A DNA stretch of 64,000 nt from Clostridiales bacterium Firm_11. GTDB lineage: Bacteria > Bacillota > Clostridia > Christensenellales > Aristaeellaceae. The notes beneath the pieces are model-generated. The model saw only the letters and a list, made by a program, of their open reading frames with translations, had not been told where the DNA came from and searched no databases. A program made the translations under genes and the position numbers. Shown here piece after piece: positions 1 to 9,278 of the stretch (positions are counted from its first letter, which is position 1; each line of letters begins with the position of its first letter). Location of the stretch: the NCBI GenBank assembly GCA_001604105.1, contig LVAQ01000006.1, forward strand, positions 310,001 to 374,000, given 5' to 3'.

Positions 1-318
1 GCGCCGAACTTTGACGCCCGTCATGCTCTCTAGTTTATAGCGGACGGTTTCCACAATGGTTTTGCACACCTCGGCAATGGAGATGCCATACTCGACGATG
101 ATAAACAACTCCACGTCAAGCATATCATCCGCCATGCGAAGCTGAACGCCTTTGGTGAGGTTCTCACGCCCCAGCCACTGAACAAGACCGTCCTTCGCGC
201 GCTTGCTTGACATTGCAACAATGCCGTAGCACTCCAGCGCAGCGTAGCCTACCACCTTTAGCATAACTTCCTCGGTGATGTAGACTGTACCGATCTCGTT
301 CTTGATTTTACATTCCAT
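1..318 (-). CDS. Asp23/Gls24 family protein, 3' part cut by window edge
   Basis: Translation of the minus strand from an ATG at 318 gives about 106 residues that run off the left edge. It begins MECKIKNEIG, then VYITEEVMLKVVGYAAL, and continues with a predicted strand-rich stretch ending near VRYKLESMTGVKV. This is the pattern of the small Asp23/Gls24 (alkaline shock, DUF322) family: a short protein opening with a TEEV-type motif and a conserved GV-V segment near the end. These proteins are found at the envelope of Gram-positive bacteria, and their molecular role is poorly defined. AGGAGG lies ten bases before the ATG. The C-terminus is outside the window. Confidence 0.85.
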   Translation of the reverse strand, partial: MECKIKNEIGTVYITEEVMLKVVGYAALECYGIVAMSSKRAKDGLVQWLGRENLTKGVQLRMADDMLDVELFIIVEYGISIAEVCKTIVETVRYKLESMTGVKVRR

Positions 319-399
319 ATCCTACATGCCTCCTTGCAGCGATGGACGCATCATCGGCAATGATGACCCGCATGCGAAACAGCATGACAGGTCACGATG

Positions 400-428
400 A
401 TTATACATGAATCATCGCCTGAGCGCAA
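400..428 (-). promoter_or_regulatory. Promoter for the Asp23 gene
   Basis: On the minus strand TTGCGC (423-428) is followed after 17 bases by TATAAT (400-405). Initiation near 393 would give a leader of about 75 bases before the Asp23 start at 318. The -35 carries three mismatches in its second half, but the -10 and the spacing are ideal. Confidence 0.6.
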
Positions 429-572
429 CCAATTTACCGCAACAATTTTTCACTGTACACGCTTAAACCCTTACAGACTGATCAAATTTGTGATGATTGT
501 GATGCGGCGCAAGCATCCACAACGCCTTTGTCACTCATTTGACATGCGCGCTTCACAATTCAGAAGTTATGA

Positions 573-600
573 TTTACAAAATCGCAATATGTGCTATACT
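573..600 (+). promoter_or_regulatory. Promoter for the proline-rich membrane protein
   Basis: TTTACA (573-578), a 16-base spacer and TATACT (595-600) form a sigma-A-like promoter. It lies 60 bases upstream of the ATG at 660. The 319-659 interval otherwise holds only this and the divergent Asp23 promoter. Confidence 0.6.
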
Positions 601-659
601 ATGATAGATTGCGTGCACCTTTGCCGCATGACGCTTTAACAATGCCCAGGAGATGCAGC

Positions 660-2411
660 ATGAACAGCAACCGTATGAAATATGCCAGCACACCGACTTA
701 TGGCATGCAAAAAAAGAGCTTTGCCAAGAAACCGGCCGCTGCACAGGAAGCTTCTATGCCTGATTTTACGCAGCAGCCCTCCTTGGATATGAATGCTCCC
801 ATATCTCCCTTTGGCGTACAAAATCCTTTTGTTGCGCCCCCCACCCAGTTTCAGGGCAATCCGCAAACCCCTTCCTTTTTTCCAAATACACAACCGCAAG
901 CGCCCATGTTTGCGAATCAAAATCCTTTTGGCGCGCCGTCACTCGCCTATGGTTCCCCTCAAATGAACGCGAATGGCTACCTTCCTCCCTTGCAGAGCAT
1001 GGCGCCTTCCTACCCGCAACCCGCAGCGCAGGGGTCTTCCCTACCATCAAACCACATCCCTTTTCAGAGCAATGTACAAGGCTTTGTTCCGCCCTCCTAT
1101 CCGGTTAATGGTTCCACCCCACCCAGCGTGATACGCAGCGAACCAATGGGTAACCAGAGCATACCTGTTTCCGGGATGGCGACAAACCAAAACCCCTATG
1201 GCGGCGTGTACACCAATATGGGGTTTCAGGGTGTTGGTATGGCGGGTATGGCTGCGCAAGGCAACAATGCTGATGCGTTTCCGCCAATGATGATGAACAT
1301 GCAAAACCAACCCGCAAACACATTTGGCAATCCAGCCTTTCGTCCAATGGGCGGCGCGCCTCATGCAACCCCCACGCCGCGGCCGCCGCTGGATGTGGAT
1401 CGATGGCTTAAAATCATACTGTTTGGCATTCTCCCTTTACTGTTTATTCCATGTATATTTGTGGCCAGTGCTTTCAATTTCCTGCGGTACCTTTTTATCA
1501 TACTGGCTGTAACCGGTTTGAGCGTAATCTGGTACAGGCAGTCTTTTACTTCCGCCATGCGTATGACGTTGACCATCGGGTATTTGGTGATGAGCATTAT
1601 AGTGATTGCCATGCTTATCAGCGGCAACCGGGATGTAACGCGAACCGCAGGAGTACTTGCGAACGACAGCGCTGTTCAAAGCAGCGTCGAACCCAGCGCA
1701 ACACCTGATACGGCGCTGCTTGCGGCGCAGGTAACCGCCTCACCCATTGAGGACGCGGGAGAGTCCGAAGCCGAGCTTCGCCTGGTTACTTTTATGGATA
1801 ATTGGCAAGCCAACCGCATTGAGGATATGGTCAATCTCGTACAGCCCAGTTGGGCAACACAGCAGGACAACCCCGCCAGCGCGCTGTTCACGGTCATCAG
1901 CAATCGAACGCCGGGTGAATATGTTATCGAGGGCATTTCTGGAACATCTGCGGATAGCTCCCGCACAGTCACCATGAGCGCATTCATCGACAAAAACAAT
2001 GGAAAAGATGCCGTGCGCTATCGCTTTATGATTCTGATGGTGCGTGAAGGTGGGGAATGGTATGTTGATCCCAATTCATTGGCCACCAATGACGTGGCGA
2101 GCGAAACGCCTTCGCCCGAGCCAGGCAAAGAAGGCGTCTCCCAATCGCTCCAGCCGCGTATGACAGTCACCCCCATTCCAGACCCCAGCACACGGCTTTA
2201 CTATAACGCGGATGGCGGCAAATACTACCATGCTGATCCCAACTGCTCGGCAGTCAATGAAAAATTCCTTCCCATGGCTGGTTTCCTCTATAGTGAGCTG
2301 GATAACGCTCCCTATAACGCGCTGCAGCCATGCCTGAAGTGTGGTGCGCCAACACAATCGCTTGGTTCGCTATCCACAGAAACAGAGGCTGCGGCAACAC
2401 AGGCTCCCTAA
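660..2411 (+). CDS. Proline/glutamine-rich membrane protein with NTF2-like region and C-terminal three-cysteine domain
   Basis: The protein has 583 residues. The start at 660 is chosen because AGGAGA lies seven to eight bases upstream; the frame is open further 5' without a ribosome site. Residues 1-245 are low-complexity, rich in Pro, Gln, Asn, Met and Phe. About 248-318 hold three closely spaced membrane segments. About 367-475 look like an NTF2-like extracytoplasmic domain (FMDNWQANRIEDMV, then a GEWYVD end). After a Pro/Thr linker, 513-563 form a compact domain with LYYNAxGGxxYHxxPxC, FLPM and PCxxC. The same domain ends the L,D-transpeptidase at 49751-50974. No family name is recognised for the whole protein. 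A role at the cell envelope is inferred only from topology and the shared domain. Confidence 0.85.
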   Translation: MNSNRMKYASTPTYGMQKKSFAKKPAAAQEASMPDFTQQPSLDMNAPISPFGVQNPFVAPPTQFQGNPQTPSFFPNTQPQAPMFANQNPFGAPSLAYGSPQMNANGYLPPLQSMAPSYPQPAAQGSSLPSNHIPFQSNVQGFVPPSYPVNGSTPPSVIRSEPMGNQSIPVSGMATNQNPYGGVYTNMGFQGVGMAGMAAQGNNADAFPPMMMNMQNQPANTFGNPAFRPMGGAPHATPTPRPPLDVDRWLKIILFGILPLLFIPCIFVASAFNFLRYLFIILAVTGLSVIWYRQSFTSAMRMTLTIGYLVMSIIVIAMLISGNRDVTRTAGVLANDSAVQSSVEPSATPDTALLAAQVTASPIEDAGESEAELRLVTFMDNWQANRIEDMVNLVQPSWATQQDNPASALFTVISNRTPGEYVIEGISGTSADSSRTVTMSAFIDKNNGKDAVRYRFMILMVREGGEWYVDPNSLATNDVASETPSPEPGKEGVSQSLQPRMTVTPIPDPSTRLYYNADGGKYYHADPNCSAVNEKFLPMAGFLYSELDNAPYNALQPCLKCGAPTQSLGSLSTETEAAATQAP

Positions 2412-2505
2412 AGGCTATTGAGCGGCGATATCCAATAGCATAGTATGACGGCAAGTTCAGGATTCGTCCTTGCACGCTTCCTGTATACGAAACGCAGTTT
2501 AAGCG

Positions 2506-2549
2506 AAAAAGCACGCCCCGCAGATGAAAACTGCGGGGTGTGCTTTTTT
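2506..2549. terminator. Bidirectional intrinsic terminator
   Basis: A stem of GCACGCCCCGCAG against CTGCGGGGTGTGC (one G-U pair) surrounds a seven-base loop. It is flanked by A5 on the left and T6 on the right, so it can stop transcription on both strands. It sits between the convergent genes ending at 2411 and 2787. The rest of 2412-2786 shows nothing recognisable. Confidence 0.85.
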
Positions 2550-2786
2550 GCTCATTGTTACCTTGGCCTGAATCTTCTGCGTCCTCACCGCTTTGTCTAT
2601 CACGCTTTCAAAGGAATGTTTCGCCTCCACTAACCAACGCAGCTTCATGCTATAAGCGTTATCCCATCAGTAACTAGCATCATAGAAAATGGGCGACGAT
2701 TCCTGGCAGGCTATCCTATGCATGTATACAACCGGAAGAACCCATCCCAACGCTTCACAACATTCGTCATGCTCAGTCATGATAGC

Positions 2787-3902
2787 CTAGAGGGACATCT
2801 CATACTGCCGGTATACGCGATAACGTTTCGCTCCGGTGCGCTCTGCCGCAAGAATGCTGGGCAGGTTGGTTTCATCAATGGTTGAGGCTTCAACTTCTTC
2901 AACGCCCAACGCCTTAGCGCGGTCAAACGCTGTCAGCATCATGGCTACATTGACAGCCTTATTCTGATAATCGGGCGTTACAAACATCATGCTGCATCGC
3001 ACCGCACGAATTTTCCCAAACGTAAGGGAAAGCCAACCCAGCGGAAACAGCCTGCCAAAGCTGGCTTTCAGTAGCCGATTGTAATCCGGGAAACACACCA
3101 GTATCCCCACCGGGCGCTCATCTGCATACGCCATCACAATCAAATCGGTTTTGGTATAATGCATGAGCGTTCGCATTTCATCCAGGATATCCTGCTGGGT
3201 GGGCGGCAGCAGCTCCCATGTATCTGGAAATGCCTCCGCGATGACCCTTGCAACTTCGGCCGCCAGCTTTGGCGTGTTAGAACGCCGTAGGTCAACATGT
3301 TTAACGCGGAATTTGAATCTTTTCTGTGCCAGCTCACTCAACCCTTGGTAGGTGCCAACCGGAAAATCCTTCAAGGTTAAATGATAGGCATAGTGATCCC
3401 GGTGCTTTGTCAATCCATAAGCGGTAAAAAAGTCATTGTAGTAGGAGGGATTGTAAGGATTAAACAGCATGGGCGGACCATCAAATCCCATCACGAGCAG
3501 CCCTTTACTAAAATCATCGAACCCCGGGGTGTTGGGGCCCACCACCCGCGCCATACCCAGGCCGCGGAGATAGTCCATCGCGGCATCCAATACGGCGCGC
3601 GCATATTCAAGGTTGTTTTCACTTTCAAAAAGGCTGATATAGCCACGTTTCTCACCGATGCGCTCGTTCAGGCGATCATCCACGCCCGCCAGCACGCGCG
3701 CGACAGGGCGCTCGTTATCGTAAGCCATAAAGAAGGCGTGCTCTCCGCTCAGCAGCGGATTGTTCTCTCCCAGCAGCTGACGCAGTTGCATGCTGTACAT
3801 CGGAGGAACCCAGTTGGGATCACCCTGGTACAAGCGATGTGGCAGCTCCATAAAGTCACGGATGCCATTTTTCGATTTCTCAAGCACTTCCACATGGATC
3901 AC
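2787..3902 (-). CDS. GNAT-like acyltransferase domain protein
   Basis: I place the start at a GTG (3902) because AAAGGGGG lies seven bases upstream. An ATG 14 codons earlier has no ribosome site. The 371-residue product begins with a HxLPxxLYxGDPNWVPP-type segment (LPHRLYQGDPNWVPPM), typical of a GNAT-superfamily group annotated as N-acetyltransferase or uncharacterised. It has a middle VGPNTPGFDDFSKG motif and a C-terminal half with an acetyl-CoA-fold signature (VTPDYQNKAVNVAMML, then a EEVEASTIDETN strand). The substrate is unknown. It lies downstream of ysxC in the same direction with a 60-base gap, so it may be the last gene of the quality-control cluster. Confidence 0.75.
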   Translation of the reverse strand: MIHVEVLEKSKNGIRDFMELPHRLYQGDPNWVPPMYSMQLRQLLGENNPLLSGEHAFFMAYDNERPVARVLAGVDDRLNERIGEKRGYISLFESENNLEYARAVLDAAMDYLRGLGMARVVGPNTPGFDDFSKGLLVMGFDGPPMLFNPYNPSYYNDFFTAYGLTKHRDHYAYHLTLKDFPVGTYQGLSELAQKRFKFRVKHVDLRRSNTPKLAAEVARVIAEAFPDTWELLPPTQQDILDEMRTLMHYTKTDLIVMAYADERPVGILVCFPDYNRLLKASFGRLFPLGWLSLTFGKIRAVRCSMMFVTPDYQNKAVNVAMMLTAFDRAKALGVEEVEASTIDETNLPSILAAERTGAKRYRVYRQYEMSL

Positions 3903-3962
3903 GCGGATTCCCCCTTTGCGATTGATGCCCGTCGACGAATGCATGATGATTCTATTCGCGTT

Positions 3963-4598
3963 TCATGGTTCGATTTCCTGTTGGAAGCCCTCAAAAACAT
4001 CGTCTGCCTGCTGCGTTGGAAACAGTACTTGCTCCACTTTCTCCAATAACGCATCGCGCCCCGTGCCGTCCTCCGATGAGAACACGATGATTTCCCATGG
4101 CTGTACCAGCATTGCGCGGCAAATGGGTGCAAGCTGCTTGCTGCGGGCGCCACGGCTGATTTTATCCGCCTTGGTTGCCACCACGGTGAAGGGTATGTCC
4201 ATGGCGCGATAAAAGCCAGCCATGGCAATATCATCCGCCGTAGGGTCATGGCGAATATCCACCAGTTGCAAAACATGACCAAGCAGTGTGGTATCCTGAA
4301 AATACCGTTCCATCATCGCGCCCCAACGCTTCTTCTCCGCCTTATCTACTTTAGCAAAACCATATCCGGGCAGATCGATCAGGTGAAACTTCTCATTGAT
4401 CAGAAAAACATTGATCAGCCTTGTTTTCCCGGGTGTGCCGCTGATTTTGCAAAGTTTCTTGCGGTTACAGAGCGCATTGATGAGCGAGCTTTTACCTACA
4501 TTGCTTTTGCCCACCACCGCCAATTGGGGAAGGGTGATCGGCGGTTGCTCCGTATACGTCGCGAGGCTTGTGATGAAGGTTGCGCTTTTAATCTCCAT
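3963..4598 (-). CDS. ysxC: Ribosome biogenesis GTP-binding protein YsxC/EngB
   Basis: The 211-residue product has the family length and all G motifs: GKSNVGKSSL (P-loop, near residue 30), the switch with GTPGKT, DLPGYGFA (G3) and TKADK (G4). YsxC/EngB is a GTPase needed for assembly of the large ribosomal subunit. The start lies two bases after the lon stop codon, so the two are probably translationally coupled. The lon-ysxC pairing is common in Bacillota and supports the call. Confidence 0.97.
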   Translation of the reverse strand: MEIKSATFITSLATYTEQPPITLPQLAVVGKSNVGKSSLINALCNRKKLCKISGTPGKTRLINVFLINEKFHLIDLPGYGFAKVDKAEKKRWGAMMERYFQDTTLLGHVLQLVDIRHDPTADDIAMAGFYRAMDIPFTVVATKADKISRGARSKQLAPICRAMLVQPWEIIVFSSEDGTGRDALLEKVEQVLFPTQQADDVFEGFQQEIEP

Positions 4599-4600
4599 GC

Positions 4601-7021
4601 TTATGACCCCGTATAGGCCGCCGTTGCGGATGCAGGTTGGATCGGAATCTCGGGTGTGGCAACAATGCTGGGGATGGTGGGCGCTGCGATCGGCAGCGGC
4701 GCCGCAAGCGCGCGCAGCAACAGTTCATCCACCGTGCTGACAGCAACCGCGCGGATTTTTGACAACACCGTTGCTGGTACATCTTCCAGATCCTTTTGAT
4801 TCTCATGAGGTATTAAGACCAGCGTAAGCCCCGCGCGGTAGGCCGCCAACAGTTTCTCTTTCAATCCGCCAATGGGTAAAACGCGGCCGCGAAGCGTAAT
4901 TTCGCCTGTCATTGCAACGTTTTGCAATACAGGGGTATTCGTAAGGGCGCTCACCAGCGCGGTAATCATCGCGACACCTGCGGAGGGGCCGTCCTTGGGC
5001 ACCGCACCCTCTGGAACGTGGATGTGGATATCGTGCGCTTTGTAGAACGCAGGTGCCACACCCCATGCATCGCTGTGTGCGCGTACCCAGGAAAGTGCAG
5101 CTTTGGCGCTTTCCTGCATTACATCCCCCAGCTTGCCTGTGAGCTGGATATTCCCGTTGCCCTGCATGATGGTGCATTCCACCGCAAGGGTTTCTCCACC
5201 GACCGACGTTACGGCAAGCCCATTGACAACGCCAACAACGCTCTGCTTTTCCACAGGCTCACGCAGGAAGCGTACTGCGCCTAAGTATTCCTTGAGTTTC
5301 CGGCTCGTGATACTAATCTGCCCCGCGCCTGTTTCAAGAATCTCGACAGCCGCTTTTCGGGCGATGCGCGCCAATGTACGCTCCAATGTACGTACGCCTG
5401 CTTCACGTGTAAACCCTTCGATGATCTCTGCCATCACGCGATCCTGAATGGTCACACTCTTGGGCGGCAGCCCATGAGCCTTGATCTGTTTGGGCAGAAG
5501 ATGCTTCTTGCCTATCGCCAGTTTTTCCAAATCCGTATAGCTTGGTACCTCAATGATCTCCAACCTGTCCAATAGCGCAGGTGGTATGGTATCCATCGTG
5601 TTGGCTGTGGTGATAAACATTACGCGGCTCAAATCAAAAGGCAGTTCCATATAGTGGTCGCGGAAAGCATTGTTCTGTTCGGCATCCAGCACTTCCAGTA
5701 GCGCCGCAGCAGGATCTCCCCGGAAATCATTGCTCATTTTGTCGATTTCATCAAACAAAAACACAGGGTTCATAGTGGCGGCCTGTTTCATGCCTGCAAT
5801 AATGCGCCCTGGAATCGCGCCAACATAGGTTCGCCTGTGGCCGCGAATCTCCGCCTCATCCCGTACGCCGCCCAAAGACATTTGGACGAATTTGCGGTTC
5901 ACCGCCTCGGCGATTGCGCGAACAATGCTTGTTTTACCAACGCCCGGGGGGCCTACAAAGCAGAGGATAGGGCCGCGCATATCCTGCTTGAGCCGCAGCA
6001 CCGCAAGATACTCGATAATGCGCTCCTTCACCTTTTCCAGGCCATAATGATCTTTGTTCAGCACGCGCGCGGCACGTTTCAAGTCGAGGGTATCCGTGGT
6101 CGTTTTTCCCCAAGGCAGATCCAGAATCCACTCCACATAGGTACGGCTGATGCCGATTTCCGGCGTGCCCGGCGCCATATGGGAGAGCCTTTCCAGTTCG
6201 CGTTCCGCCTTTTGCCGCGCCTCATCGTTTAGGGGTGTTACGGCAAGCTTCTCGCGCAGCTCATCAACATCGGTGGCTTCTTTATCGCCCAGCTCGGTTT
6301 GGATGGCTTTGAGCTGTTCGCGCAGATAATAGTCCTTTTGGTTTTTTTCAATCTGCTGTTTGATGCGTGCCTGAACAGTCTTCTCCAACTCGCTGAGCTG
6401 CTTTTCACGCAAGAGGATTGTGCATAGCGTTTCCAACCGATCGGCTACATCCAGTTTTTCAAGGATCATCTGTTTATCCGAAAGCTGGGTAAGCACGTTG
6501 GCGGCGACGGTGTCTGCAAGCTGATCCGGCTTATCAAGGCTCATTACGCTGCGCAGCGCCTCTGGTGATACGCGTTGGCTCGCCTTGGCATACTCCTGAA
6601 AATACTCATGCGCAGTGCGCACAAGTGCCTTGAGCTCGTTGGAAACGCGTGCGCCCAAAGCCTTCACAGGACGCACCTGTGCAAGCAGGTATGGATCATC
6701 CTGCACGATGGATTCCAGCGTTGCCCGCCGTTCTCCTTCAACCAGCACCCGAATGCTGTCTCCAGGAAGATTAAGTACCTGCTTAACCAGCGCAATCGTA
6801 CCAACGGGCGCAAGATCCTCAAACTTTGGGTCTTCCGCGTCCGCGTCTTTTTGTGTCACGAGAAAAATCTTCTGATTCGCGAGCATTGCCTTTTCCAGCG
6901 CTGCTACGCTCTTCACACGGCCTACGTCAAAATGCAGCACCATGTGTGGGAAAACCATCATTCCCTTGAGCGGCAGCACAGGGAGGTGGTGTGTAACGTT
7001 TCTCCGCGAGGTTTCTTGCAT
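4601..7021 (-). CDS. lon: ATP-dependent protease La (Lon)
   Basis: The product has 806 residues. The N-terminal substrate-binding domain opens with LPVLPLKGMMVFPHM. The AAA+ module has Walker A GPPGVGKTS near residue 359 and Walker B FLFDEIDKM. The C-terminal protease domain has its serine in KDGPSAG near residue 679 and the partner lysine in the later LPIGGLKEKLLAA segment. Lon degrades damaged and regulatory proteins in the cytoplasm. The ATG follows AAGGAGG by six bases. The tail after about residue 775 (an Ala/Pro/Ile-rich stretch) is slightly longer than usual. Confidence 0.98.
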   Translation of the reverse strand: MQETSRRNVTHHLPVLPLKGMMVFPHMVLHFDVGRVKSVAALEKAMLANQKIFLVTQKDADAEDPKFEDLAPVGTIALVKQVLNLPGDSIRVLVEGERRATLESIVQDDPYLLAQVRPVKALGARVSNELKALVRTAHEYFQEYAKASQRVSPEALRSVMSLDKPDQLADTVAANVLTQLSDKQMILEKLDVADRLETLCTILLREKQLSELEKTVQARIKQQIEKNQKDYYLREQLKAIQTELGDKEATDVDELREKLAVTPLNDEARQKAERELERLSHMAPGTPEIGISRTYVEWILDLPWGKTTTDTLDLKRAARVLNKDHYGLEKVKERIIEYLAVLRLKQDMRGPILCFVGPPGVGKTSIVRAIAEAVNRKFVQMSLGGVRDEAEIRGHRRTYVGAIPGRIIAGMKQAATMNPVFLFDEIDKMSNDFRGDPAAALLEVLDAEQNNAFRDHYMELPFDLSRVMFITTANTMDTIPPALLDRLEIIEVPSYTDLEKLAIGKKHLLPKQIKAHGLPPKSVTIQDRVMAEIIEGFTREAGVRTLERTLARIARKAAVEILETGAGQISITSRKLKEYLGAVRFLREPVEKQSVVGVVNGLAVTSVGGETLAVECTIMQGNGNIQLTGKLGDVMQESAKAALSWVRAHSDAWGVAPAFYKAHDIHIHVPEGAVPKDGPSAGVAMITALVSALTNTPVLQNVAMTGEITLRGRVLPIGGLKEKLLAAYRAGLTLVLIPHENQKDLEDVPATVLSKIRAVAVSTVDELLLRALAAPLPIAAPTIPSIVATPEIPIQPASATAAYTGS

Positions 7022-7071
7022 AGTTCCTCCTTAGGGTGCGGCTGCTATCTCAAACGAACGCACCCATTACC

Positions 7072-7100
7072 ATTATATCGGCTTGCATCACCATTAGCAA
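7072..7100 (-). promoter_or_regulatory. Promoter for lon-ysxC
   Basis: Minus-strand TTGCTA (7095-7100), 17 bases, TATAAT (7072-7077). Initiation near 7065 gives a leader of about 44 bases to the lon ATG. No CIRCE inverted repeat was seen here. Confidence 0.65.
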
Positions 7101-7137
7101 GCAAAGTAAAGTATTGGATTGTTTACCCTTATGGATT

Positions 7138-7171
7138 AAGAACGCCGCACCTGTTCAGATGCGGCGTAAAG
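7138..7171 (-). terminator. Hairpin downstream of clpX
   Basis: ACGCCGCA (7142-7149) and TGCGGCGT (7160-7167) form a perfect eight-base stem with a ten-base loop just after the clpX stop. On the minus strand it is followed by TTCTTAATCC, a weak T tract. It is likely a terminator separating clpX from lon, which has its own promoter. Confidence 0.55.
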
Positions 7172-7179
7172 CTCCTGAC

Positions 7180-8487
7180 TCAAACTGCGGTGCTGCCCTG
7201 TTTTTTCTTGGCAACCGGTGCGCGGCTGGTACGCGGTTTGCGTACCGGCGTATCACTGATCACAAGCTTTGGCGATTCCTGGCCGCTTACGGCCTTGTCA
7301 GTGATCACACATTGCTTGATATCATTGCGGCTGGGCAGATCGAACATTGTATCCAGCATCAGCTTCTCAATGATGGCGCGTAAGCCGCGTGCGCCGCTGC
7401 GGCGCTCGATGGCAAGGTGCGCGATTTGCTTGAGCGCATCCGCCTCAAAGAGCAGTTCTACCCCGTCCAGATCAAGCAGGTATTCGTATTGCTTAACCAG
7501 CGCATTCTTGGGCTTGGTGAGTATGCTCACCAATTCTTCTTCACCAAGCTGATCCAGCGTGACCATGATGGGCAAGCGTCCCACAAATTCCGGTATCAAC
7601 CCGAACTTCATCAAATCCTCAGGGCGAAGGCTCTTGAGCGCTTGCCCAAGGTTGTCCTGGGTTTTGCTTTTAATTTCTGCGCCAAACCCCATGGCCTTCT
7701 TCCCGATACGCTGCTCGATGATCGGCACAATGCCGTCAAACGCGCCGCCGCAGATGAACAGGATGTTGGTGGTGTCAATCTGCAAAAACTCCTGATGCGG
7801 GTGCTTGCGACCGCCTTGCGGCGGTACGCTGGCAACCGTTCCTTCCAGAATCTTGAGCAATGCCTGTTGGACGCCCTCACCGCTCACATCTCTGGTAATC
7901 GATGGGTTCTCACTCTTGCGTGCGATCTTATCGATCTCATCGATGTAGATAATCCCGCGCTGCGCCAGCTGTATATCATAATCCGCGTTTTGGATCAACC
8001 GCAGCAGAATATTCTCTACATCTTCGCCTACATAGCCCGCTTCGGTTAAACTCGTGGCATCCGCGATGGCAAAGGGCACTTGCAGAATCTTCGCCAACGT
8101 TTGCGCCAGAAAAGTTTTACCGCTGCCGGTTGGCCCCAGCATCAGGATGTTGCTCTTTTGCAGTTCAACATCGCCCTTTGTGGGCGGGGCATCAATACGC
8201 TTATAGTGATTATACACTGCCACGCTGAGCGCCCTTTTGGCAAGCTCCTGCCCGATGACGTACTGATCCAGTACTTCTTTAATCTCCTTGGGGCGCGGCA
8301 CATCAACAGGCGCGATTTCTTCGCTGGTGGCAAAGTCATCATTGATGATTTCCTGGCAGAGCAGTATGCACTCGTCACAAATGTGCGCATTGGGACCCGC
8401 TACCAAGCGGCGTACCTGTTCGCTGGTCTTGCCACAAAAACTGCAACGCTTCAGTTTGGGGATGCGGGGATTCATATCATCCGCCAT
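7180..8487 (-). CDS. clpX: ATP-dependent Clp protease ATP-binding subunit ClpX
   Basis: The 435-residue protein starts with the zinc-binding domain (CSFCGK near residue 16 and CDECILLC), followed by AAA+ Walker A GPTGSGKT, Walker [12 protein letters not shown], and the ClpP-docking IGF-type loop region. ClpX unfolds tagged substrates and feeds them to ClpP. GGAGG lies six bases before the ATG. The gene ends 12 bases beyond clpP, in the usual clpP-clpX order. The last ~25 residues are basic and Arg/Lys-rich, a family-variable tail. Confidence 0.98.
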   Translation of the reverse strand: MADDMNPRIPKLKRCSFCGKTSEQVRRLVAGPNAHICDECILLCQEIINDDFATSEEIAPVDVPRPKEIKEVLDQYVIGQELAKRALSVAVYNHYKRIDAPPTKGDVELQKSNILMLGPTGSGKTFLAQTLAKILQVPFAIADATSLTEAGYVGEDVENILLRLIQNADYDIQLAQRGIIYIDEIDKIARKSENPSITRDVSGEGVQQALLKILEGTVASVPPQGGRKHPHQEFLQIDTTNILFICGGAFDGIVPIIEQRIGKKAMGFGAEIKSKTQDNLGQALKSLRPEDLMKFGLIPEFVGRLPIMVTLDQLGEEELVSILTKPKNALVKQYEYLLDLDGVELLFEADALKQIAHLAIERRSGARGLRAIIEKLMLDTMFDLPSRNDIKQCVITDKAVSGQESPKLVISDTPVRKPRTSRAPVAKKKQGSTAV

Positions 8488-8499
8488 TGGGTACCTCCG

Positions 8500-9093
8500 T
8501 TATTTTGTGGTTCTGGGTTGGTAAATCTCATCGACGATACCGTAATCCACCGCTTCTTGCGCGCTCATAAAATAGTCGCGTTCCACATCACGCTCAATCT
8601 TGGATAGCGGCTGTCCGGTCATCTGCGAAAGCAGGTCATTCATCTTCTTTTTGGTTTTCAGCAGCCATTCCGCACGGATCTGCACATCGGTCGCCTGACC
8701 GCTGGCGCCGCCAAGCGGCTGATGGATCATGACTTCGCTGTTGGGCAGTGCAAAGCGTTTGCCTTTTTCGCCCGCCATCAGGAGGAACGCACCCATGGAT
8801 GCCGCCATTCCAACGCAAACGGTACGCACATTGGCTTTGATATACTGCATCGTATCAAAAATAGCCATGCCCGCTGTCACGCTGCCGCCTGGGCTGTTGA
8901 TGTACAGGGAAATATCCGCATCGGGGTTATCCATCTCCAGAAACAGCAATTGCGCCACGACCAGATTGGCAACGTCATCGTTGATCTCTCCGCCTAGAAA
9001 GACGATGCGGTCTTTCAGCAAGCGAGAATAAATGTCAAACGATCGTTCCCCGCGGTTGGTTTGTTCAATGACCATTGGTACCAGGTAACTCAT
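8500..9093 (-). CDS. clpP: ATP-dependent Clp protease proteolytic subunit ClpP
   Basis: The 197-residue product has the full serine-protease triad: Ser99 in [11 protein letters not shown], His124 in MIHQPLGG and Asp173 in ERDYFMS. The length is normal for the family. ClpP forms the tetradecameric chamber that degrades substrates delivered by ClpX. AAGGAG lies ten bases before the ATG. The 185 bases between it and tig hold no clear promoter, so co-transcription with tig or an unseen promoter is possible. Confidence 0.98.
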   Translation of the reverse strand: MSYLVPMVIEQTNRGERSFDIYSRLLKDRIVFLGGEINDDVANLVVAQLLFLEMDNPDADISLYINSPGGSVTAGMAIFDTMQYIKANVRTVCVGMAASMGAFLLMAGEKGKRFALPNSEVMIHQPLGGASGQATDVQIRAEWLLKTKKKMNDLLSQMTGQPLSKIERDVERDYFMSAQEAVDYGIVDEIYQPRTTK

Positions 9094-9278
9094 GAAAAAT
9101 CAGCTCCTTCTCATCGGCAAAACACAGTTCTTGTTCCTATGGTGCATAGCCGATGTATGCACCTGATTGGCAAAGGCGGCAGACATGAACCCGTTGGAGG
9201 GTGCTCATGCGTGCCGCCTGTTGGCCGCGCGTTGGGCAGCCCCTTTGGTGGGTTGGTTGCCGTCCGACTTAAAGCGTC

